Shown here: piece after piece, positions 56,672 to 64,000 of the stretch | How positions within the stretch are numbered: the stretch's first letter is position 1 | Layout of the letters: each line of letters opens with the position of its first letter | Assembly: GCA_032622095.1 (NCBI GenBank) | Contig: CP136064.1 | Location: forward strand, 179,400,011 to 179,464,010 | Origin: Siphonodentalium dalli | Lineage: Eukaryota; Mollusca; Scaphopoda; Gadilida; Siphonodentaliidae | Length of the DNA: 64,000 nucleotides | Reading direction: 5' to 3' | Made by a program: the position numbers and the translations under genes | The notes under the pieces: model-generated | Told to the model about the DNA's origin: nothing | Seen by the model: only the letters and a program-made list of their open reading frames with translations | Database searches by the model: none

Positions 56672-57104
56672 TATATCGCAACAAGGCCATCATGTGAACA
56701 AATGTGGATCTGGTTTAAATCCAGACACGAGCCGATTAGTGATTTACGGACATAGATGGTAACATGTGTGCATGTGGAAAAGTTTGTCAGTTACTGTCTG
56801 ATGATGTTGGTTTCCATGTGCAGTTGAATGATTTATGGGTGGAATGATTCAACTGCAAGATAAATATTTGACACCCTACAAGCACTGTCTGATATACCTG
56901 ATTACTCCTTGAGCCAATAATAAGAACCGAATGCCCAAAATATTGGTCATGAATTTAGTTACATGTGTGATATGTATTAATAATGGCTCACTTAATTTTC
57001 GAATGCCCAGATCACATTATATACAACATTTGAAAGAGGAAGTTCCAAAACATTGTATTTATATGAACTTATCCAGTCGAATAAACTGTAAACATGTTGT
57101 TTTT
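56672..57104. other. PAPOLA: intron 1 sequence between elements
   Basis: Unique AT-rich sequence; nothing else recognised. Confidence 0.45.
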
Positions 57105-60100
57105 TAGCTCAACTTACTTTGTAAGTTTGAGCTATTGCCATGGGTTGTCGTCCGTGTGTCTGTGTGTCCGTATGCCCGTCAACAATTTCCTTTGGCGCGG
57201 GCTACAGGTCGTACCTTTGGTCTGATCTTTATGAAATTTGTCATGAATGTTGACATTGACATGAAGATGGGAACGAGTCATTTTGGGGTCATTCGGCCAA
57301 AAAACATGACCGCTGACGGCCATCTTAGATTTCAAAATTAAATCCATTGGCGCAGTCTACAGGTAGTACTGTTCGTCTGAGCATCATGAAATTTGTCATG
57401 GATGTTAATATTGACATGTAGATGGGAACGAGTCATTTTGGGGTCGTTCTGTCAAAAAACATGGCCGCCAGCAGCCATTTTGGATTTTACTCTTTGCATG
57501 ACTAAATCCTTCGGCGTGGGGTACAGGTCGTAGCTTTGGTCTGATCTTCATGAAATTTGTCATGGATGTTAACAATGACATGTAGATGGGAACGAGTCAT
57601 TTTGGGGTCATTCGGCCAAAAAACATGGGCGATGGTGGCCATCTTGGATTTCAAAATTGAATCCATTGGCGCGGTCTACAGGTCGTACTGTTCGTCTGAT
57701 CATCATGAAATTTGTCATGGATGTTAATATTGACATGTAGATCGGAACGAGTGATTTTGGGGTCGTTCGGCCAAAAAACATGGCCGCCAGCAGCCATCTT
57801 GGATTTTACTCTTTGCATGACTAAATCCTTTGGCGCGGGCTACAGGTCGTAGCTATGGTCGGAACTTCATGAAATTTGCCATGGATGTTAACAATGACAT
57901 GTAGACGGGAACGAGTCATTTTGGGGTCATTTGGCCAAAAAACATGGCCGCCAGCAGCCATCTTGGAATTTACTCTTTGCATGACTAAATTCTTTGGCGC
58001 GGGCTACAGGTCGTACCTTTGGTGCGATCTTTATGAAATTTGTCAGGAATATTGACATTGACATGTAGATGGGAACGAGTCATTTTGGGGTCATTCGGCA
58101 TAAAAACATGGCTGCCAGTGGCCATCTTGGATTTTAAAATTCAATTCATTGGCGCGGGCTACATGTCGTATTGTTCGTCTGATCATCATGAAACTTGTCA
58201 TGGATGTTAATATTGACATGTAGATGGGAACGAGTGATTTTGGGGTCGTTCTGCCAAAAAACATGGCCGCCAGCAGCCATCTTGGATTTTACTCTTTACC
58301 TGACTAAATCCTTTGGCGCGGGCTACAGGTCGTAGCTTTGCTCGGAACTTCATGAAATTTGTCATCGATGTTAACAATGACATGTAGATTGGAACGAGTC
58401 ATTTTGGGGTCGTTCGGCATAAAAACATGGCTGCCTGCGGCCATCTTGGATTTTAAAATTCAATTCATTGGCGCGGGCTACAGGTCGTATTGTTTGTCTG
58501 ATCATCATGAAACTTGTCATGGATGTTAATATTGACATGTAGATGGGAACGAGTGATTTTGGGGTCGTTCTGCCAAAAAACATGGCCACCAGCAGCCATC
58601 TTGGATTTTATTCTTTGCATGACTAAATCCTTTAGCACGGGCTACAGGTCGTAGCTTTAGTTGGATCTTCATGAAATTTGTCATGGATGTTAACAATGAC
58701 ATGTAGACGGGAACGAGTCCTTTTGAGGTTATTCAGCCAAAAAACATGGCCGCTGGAGGCCATCATGGATTTCAAAATTAAATCCATTGGTGCGGGCTAC
58801 AGGTCGTACTATTCGACTGATAATCATGAAATTTGTCATGGATGTTAACAATGACATGTAGATGGGAACGAGTAATTTTGAGGTCATTCAGCCAAAAAAC
58901 ATGGCCGCCAGCAGCCATCTTGGATTTTACTCTTTGCATGACTAAATCCTTTGGCACAGCTACATGTAGGTTAGACATTTCAATTAGCACCTTTCCTATT
59001 CCTCCATTTACTGTCAACATTAAATTATTCCCTTAGGCCAAAAAAAAAAACATCTGTGTTTCCGGTTACCCGACCGACCTGCCGAAATTGGGCCGACCTG
59101 AACTTTTTTTCTTCAAATTTCAACCAAAAAAAAAAAAAATTCAACCTAAAAAAAAAAAAAATCTAAATCTATATCGTTAAATATATACTATATACTATGT
59201 TTACATTAAGCAGCAATAATTTTAGATGGAATTTTCAAAAACAATTTACTTCTATTAAAATACATGTCCATTTGTGGTTGCAGATGAATCCCAATCTCAC
59301 CAATAAATCTGCAGTCTTTAAAACCTGCCTGTGGTAATCTTGTTTGTTCAACTCCCATGTCTTGTGGGAAGAAGTCTTATCTGTTAGAGAGCAATATACA
59401 TGTAGAACACTTTCTATATCAGAATTTAAAGTTCCTCTCCCCAGTCAATCAAGGATTCATGCATAGTTACTAGTACATGTATGTATACAGACAGTATAAA
59501 GATGACTGCATGTCTACCATATCAAACACCCTTCTGTGATGGGCACTAAAAAAGCACATGAAATTATCTACTGGTTTGTTTGGGTGTATGATGTATCAAA
59601 CTTACAAGCATGCATATGCCAGTGTGTATAAGGAACTTCAAAGTTGGCGCCAATTTGAATGCTGAGGTGTGGTACCTCAGTCAAGGTGTGGCCTGTGGTA
59701 CCATTTTCAGTGTGGTGTGGGACTTTATATTTCAGTGCAGTTGAGGGGTGTCTGAGGAACATTTACACCCTGTGCAATGTGTCTGAGGCGCATGTGAGAT
59801 ATGTGTCTTAGGTCCTGAGGTGTATGACCAAATATTTAAGTGAGATTTGAATTAATATCATACAAGTTATGTTATTATAAAGTAATAGAAAAGCCCTATT
59901 TTGGTGTATGTCTTGGGCCTGTTGATATGTCAATATTGTGCTCTGAGGAAGATGTGCCACCACAATCTAAACTGAGAGAATAATTACAAGAGAGCTGCAT
60001 AATTGAGTGCCTGGGAGGCATTTGTTTGTTCACATTGACAATACTTATATTATTGTGCTACATTAACTGTTTACTTGCAATATACATGGACAACCTTAAC

Positions 60101-60286
60101 ACACGTATAAAGAGTAAGCATTAATGTACTTCTTAACTGTTCGGGGGAAAAATAAATAAATATTACAAAAAAAAAAAAAATCCCTACCTACCTACCTGGA
60201 ATTTTTTGGCACCGTAATAGGAAACAAATAAGTTTTTTTTTTAGGCTTTACCTAATTTGAGCTACAGTGTCATTGACACTTTCATT
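57105..60286 (+). mobile_element. PAPOLA: Helentron-like (HINE) element C, complete, interrupted near its 3' end
   Basis: 5' end TAGCTCAACTTAC-TTT-GTAAGTTTGAGCT. The tandem core runs from about 57180 to 58965 (about 11 units). The 3' end, CCTAATTTGAGCTACAGTGT then CATTGACACTTTCATT, is displaced by the TTA-flanked element 59036-60247. Flanked by T. Without the insertion it would be about 1.97 kb. It lies in intron 1, sense to the gene. Confidence 0.82.
59036..60247. mobile_element. PAPOLA: TTA-flanked TIR element, GGCC family (copy 3)
   Basis: TTA at 59033-59035 and 60248-60250. Elements A and B contain the uninterrupted site (ATTATTCCC...CCAAGTTGAGC), which confirms the boundaries. The left end is GGCCAAAAAAAAAAACATCT, then TTTCCGGTTACCCGACCGAC; the right end has CCTACCTACCTGG and AGGAAACAAATAAG before TTTAGGCT. 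No transposase was found. Confidence 0.8.
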
Positions 60287-60551
60287 TCAAGGTACCAACA
60301 TGTATTCTGTGCTTAATTTGATTCTGGTCTGTACTACTAGTCTATTATTCTCAATGGAAGGGGAATAACTCTGTCTTTTGATTGGCTAGCGTACAGTGTA
60401 CATGCAGTGATCAACTGATCACTCCACTGTCACAGCAGATGTTACAGGAATATTTCGCCTGTATACTGTGACACAAGTTGTTAGTTTATGAAACTTCATT
60501 TCTTTGAAAACGTTAGCTGGATCGAGTCTTGTTGATTTTTCTAATTACTCA

Positions 60552-60978
60552 GGCCAAAACAAAAACAATTTCTGTTTCCAATAACATTGGGATAATTTTC
60601 TAGACAGGCAGGCAGGGATTGTTTTTTTACATTTTTTTTTTTAAACCTTTCAGCCGTAATTGATATAATAGTTGTTTAGTCACGGTCCCATGGAATATTG
60701 TAGATCAATGTGCATTGAAAATAAGCCAAGCATTGGATAAAAACATGCTGTCCCTTGAATTCATTCACTCTGCAGTATGATCACTACCAACTTGTAAGCT
60801 TAATAACTGACTTATGTTTGCTTTTGGGATTGGGAAAAAATGATAAATGTTCACATTGACACTCTAACAGGTAACTATAGACTAGCCTTCAGAAGAAAAT
60901 TGAAAAAAAGAATTGAGGCAGGCAAAAAAATCTCAGCCATGCATGGTATCGGAAACAAAGAGGTTTATTTTTTTGGCC
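60552..60978. mobile_element. PAPOLA: TTA-family short element, GGCC ends (copy 4)
   Basis: 427 bp. Ends GGCCAAAACAAAAACAATTT then CTGTTTCC, and (complement) GGCCAAAAAAATAAACCTCT then TTGTTTCCGA. Inside lie AGACAGGCAGGCAGGG and GAGGCAGGC. The right flank is TTA and the left flank TCA, one mismatch. Confidence 0.65.
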
Positions 60979-60981
60979 TTA

Positions 60982-61365
60982 TGCACCTACTTCTAAGTAC
61001 TGATGGGTAATTAGCAGTAAATTTAATGGCAGAGCAGTACTGCCTGAAGGATTTTTGATGCATCATCGGAATCCCCATTTATATCGCAGAACGCATCAAA
61101 TAGTTTTCATAGACATTTTAGGCATGCAATATATTGGCGTGGTCATATAGCACGATGCTGCAATGAGTGCTGTCATTTCAATGGCAGAAGTATTCAAGAA
61201 ATTTAGGTTATCAAGAAATAACTTTAATTGCTAAATGTGCGACAACCAATGGCTTTATAGTATTATGTGGATTCACAGCTTATGATTAAATTATCTACAT
61301 CTATCTTAAACCATTTCACTTTATATCATGCTCGATATTTCATAGTTTATAGTGTTTTTTTGCAG
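60982..61365. other. PAPOLA: end of poly(A) polymerase intron 1
   Basis: Unique sequence ending in a good polypyrimidine tract and acceptor, GTGTTTTTTTGCAG. Confidence 0.6.
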
Positions 61366-61432
61366 GATGGATGTTCTGCATAAAGTCAACACATTAGTTC
61401 GAGATTGGATCAAGGATGTCAGCAGACATAAG
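61366..61432 (+). CDS. PAPOLA: poly(A) polymerase, second coding exon
   Basis: 67 nt between acceptor TTTTTTTGCAG and donor AAG|GTGATT. The first base completes the Arg codon begun at 51780. It then encodes MDVLHKVNTLVRDWIKDVSR plus HK, collinear with [23 protein letters not shown] of vertebrate poly(A) polymerase, the helical stretch before the catalytic FGSYRLG motif. It ends in phase 0. The next exon (carrying FGSYRLGV) is not in the remaining 2.6 kb and lies beyond the right edge. Confidence 0.9.
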
Positions 61433-61660
61433 GTGATTTAATTTCTATTGTGGAGTAGCTTCAATTTCTGCTTCCGAAGTTGCTTAGGGTAGGATTTAAT
61501 GATTACAATATCTTGTAGTTTTCCATGGCAGGTAAATTCCCTATGTGGAATAGTTTGGGTTTTGACAACTAAGTGGTACTTTGGAAAATTTAAATTAATA
61601 TCAACCACCCATATCTAAAGCACAAACTCAATTTGTACTAGTAGACTATAAGATCCTTAT

Positions 61661-64000
61661 TAGCTCAACTTACTTTGTAAGTTTGAGCTATTGCCATGGT
61701 TTGGCGTCCGTGTGTGTGTGTCCGTCAACAATTTCCTTTGGCGCGGGCTACAGGTCGTACCTTTGGTCTGATCTTTATGAAATTTGTTCTGAATGTTGAC
61801 ATTGACATGTAGATGGGAACGAGTCATTTTGGGGTCATTCGGCCAAAAAACATGGCCGCTGGTGGCCATCTTGGATTTCAAAATTAAATCCATTGGCGCG
61901 GACTACAGGTCGTACTGTTTGTCTGATCATCATGAAATTTGTCATGGATGTTAATATTGACATGTAGATGGGAACGAGTGATTTTGGGGTTGTTCGGCGA
62001 AAAAACATGGCCGCCAGCAGCCATCTTGGATTTTACTCTTTGCATGACTAAATCCTTTGGCGCGGGGCTACAGGTCGTTGCGTTGGTCGGAAGTTCATGA
62101 AATTTGTTATGGATGTTAAAACTGACATGTAGATGGGAACGAGTCATTTTGGGGTCGTTCGGCCGAAAAACATGGCTGCCAGCAGCCATCTTGGATTTTA
62201 CTCTTTGCATGATTAAATCCTTTGGCACGGGGTACAGGTCGTACCTTTTATGAAATTTGTCATGAATGTTGACATTGACATGTAGATGGGAACGAGTCAT
62301 TTTGGCGTTATTCGGCCAAAAAACATGGCCAAATTCAATCCATTGGCGTAGGCTACAGGTCGTACTGCTTGTCTGATCATCATGAAATTTGTCATGGATG
62401 TTAATATTCATTCTGGGGTCGTTTGGCCAAAAAACATGGCTGTCAGCAGCCATCTTGTATTTTACTCTTTGCATGACTAAATCCTTTGGCGCGGGCTACA
62501 AGTCGTAGCTTTGGTCAGATCTTCATGAAATTTGTCATGGATGTTAACAATGACATGTAGATGGGAACGAGTCGTTTTGGGGTCAATCGACCAAAAACAT
62601 TGCCGCCAGCAGCCATCTTGAATTTACTCTTTGCATTACTAAATTCTTTGGCGCGGGCTACAAGTCGTAGCTTTGGTCAGACCTTCATGAAATTTGTCAT
62701 GGATGTTAGCAATGACATGTAGATGGGAACGAGTCATTTTGGGGTCATTCTGCCAAAAAAACATGGCCGCCAGCAGCCATCTTGGAATTGACTCTTTGCA
62801 TGACTAAATTCTTTGGCGCGGGCTACAGGTCGTACCTTTGGTATGATCTTTATGAAATTTGTCAGGAATGTTGACATTGACATGTAGATGGGAACGAGTC
62901 ATTTTTGGGTCATTCGGCAAAAAAACATGGCTGCCAGTGGCCATCTTGGATTTCAAAATTCAATCTACAGGTTGTACTGCTTGTCTGATCATCATGAAAT
63001 TTGTCATGGATGTTAATATTGACATGTAGATTGGAACGAGTCATTTTGGGGTTGTTCGGCCAAAAAACATCTTGGATTTTACTCTTTGCATGACTAAATC
63101 CTTTGGCGCAGGCTATAGGTCGTATCTTTGGTCGGAACTTCATGAAATTTGTCATGGATGTTAACAATGACATGTAGATGGGAACGAGTCATTTTGGGGT
63201 CGTTCGGCCGAAAAACATGGCTGCCAGCAGCCATCTTGGATTTTACTCTTTGCATGATTAAATCCTTTGGCGCGGGGTACAGGTCGTACCTTTTATGAAA
63301 TTTGTCATGAATGTTGACATTGACATGTAGATGGGAACGAGTCATTTTGGCGTTATTCGGCCAAAAAACATGGCCAAATTCAATCCATTGGCGTAGGCTA
63401 CAGGTCGTACTGCTTGTCTGATCATCATGAAATTTGTCATGGATGTTAATATTCATTCTGGGGTCGTTTGGCCAAAAAACATGGCTGTCAGCAGCCTTCT
63501 TGTATTTTACTCTTTGCATGACTAAATCCTTTGGCGCGGGCTACAAGTCGTAGCTTTGGTCAGATCTTCATGAAATTTGTCATGGATGTTAACAATGACA
63601 TGTAGATGGGAACGAGTCGTTTTGGGGTCAATCGACCAAAAACATTGCCGCCAGCAGCCATCTTGAATTTACTCTTTGCATTACTAAATTCTTTGGCGCG
63701 GGCTACAAGTCGTAGCTTTGGTCAGACCTTCATGAAATTTGTCATTGATGTTAGCAATGACATGTAGATGGGAACGAGTCATTTTGGGGTCATTCTGCCA
63801 AAAAAACATGGCCGCCAGCAGCCATCTTGGAATTGACTCTTTGCATGACTAAATTCTTTGGCGCGGGCTACAGGTCGTACCTTTGGTATGATCTTTATGA
63901 AATTTGTCAGGAATGTTGACATTGACATGTAGATGGGAACGAGTCATTTTTGGGTCAGTCGGCAAAAAAACATGGCTGCCAGTGGCCATCTTGGATTTCA
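61661..64000 (+). mobile_element. PAPOLA: Helentron-like (HINE) element D, truncated by window edge
   Basis: 5' end TAGCTCAACTTAC-TTT-GTAAGTTTGAGCT preceded by T. The tandem core starts near 61725 and runs past the window edge; the 3' hairpin end is not reached. It lies in intron 2 of the poly(A) polymerase gene. Minus-strand open frames at 61884-62474 and 63094-63519 are read-throughs of core units, not genes. Confidence 0.8.
62135..64000 (+). repeat. ~1,045-bp tandem duplication within core of element D
   Basis: 62135-62955 recurs at 63180-64000 with only a few differences, including a shared deletion (GGCCAAATTCAATCC) that joins two core units. The two copies therefore arose recently by duplication of a multi-unit block. 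Confidence 0.85.

Noticed and set aside
61884-63519. Long minus-strand open frames of repeated VKSKMAAGSHVF...NIHDKFH-like peptide
   Set aside because: They are translations of the ~160-bp tandem core. The same peptide pieces appear wherever units occur, frames shift between units of 155 and 164 bp, and no start, domain or splice signal is associated.

Overview
The window is nuclear DNA from an invertebrate animal. It is AT-rich, has split genes with GT-AG introns, and is dominated by transposable elements. Abundant ACATGTA-type motifs, tRNA-like SINEs with a (GTAGAT)n tail, and mobile elements carrying a ~160-bp tandem core suggest a mollusc, probably a bivalve. That placement is an inference; nothing here fixes the species.

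Two host genes are recognisable. On the minus strand, seipin (BSCL2, lipid-droplet biogenesis) runs from its first coding exon (18403-18614) leftward through exons at 7430-7484 (tentative), 6199-6274 and 3332-3399; the rest was not found and probably lies beyond the left edge. On the plus strand, a canonical poly(A) polymerase (PAPOLA/PAPOLG type) begins at 51630. Its first two coding exons, 51630-51781 and 61366-61432, are separated by a 9.6-kb intron filled with transposons. The genes are divergent, with about 33 kb of repeats between them.

Layout. 1-18.4 kb: seipin introns with fold-back MITEs, TTAA-flanked (piggyBac-like) MITEs, a LINE endonuclease scrap, a CR1/Jockey-type LINE reverse transcriptase with one in-frame stop, SINEs and a 1.4-kb TTA-flanked TIR element. 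18.6-30.8 kb: intergenic, with AACGTT palindrome clusters, an inverted duplication carrying a possible small terminal exon, a 1.38-kb TIR element and hAT relics. 30.85-45.64 kb: a three-level nest. A ~6-kb Helentron-like element with a ~160-bp tandem core is split by an 8.7-kb DNA transposon (33287-41999, TTA duplication). That transposon encodes a ~1,550-residue protein with a C-terminal FEN/XPG-type nuclease and best fits the Academ superfamily. It is itself hit by a second Helentron-like copy (39795-41668) and, inside its gene, by a 116-bp MITE. 45.6-51.6 kb: intergenic, with a TATA/initiator candidate and a hAT element nested in a TA-flanked MITE. 51.6-64 kb: poly(A) polymerase start and introns with a piggyBac-like element, a hAT element containing another TTA-flanked element, two more Helentron-like copies and further TTA-family insertions.

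The host genes are unrelated in function. Most of the information lies in transposon structure: target-site duplications, nesting order and tandem-core amplification can be read directly, often by comparing filled and empty sites within the window.
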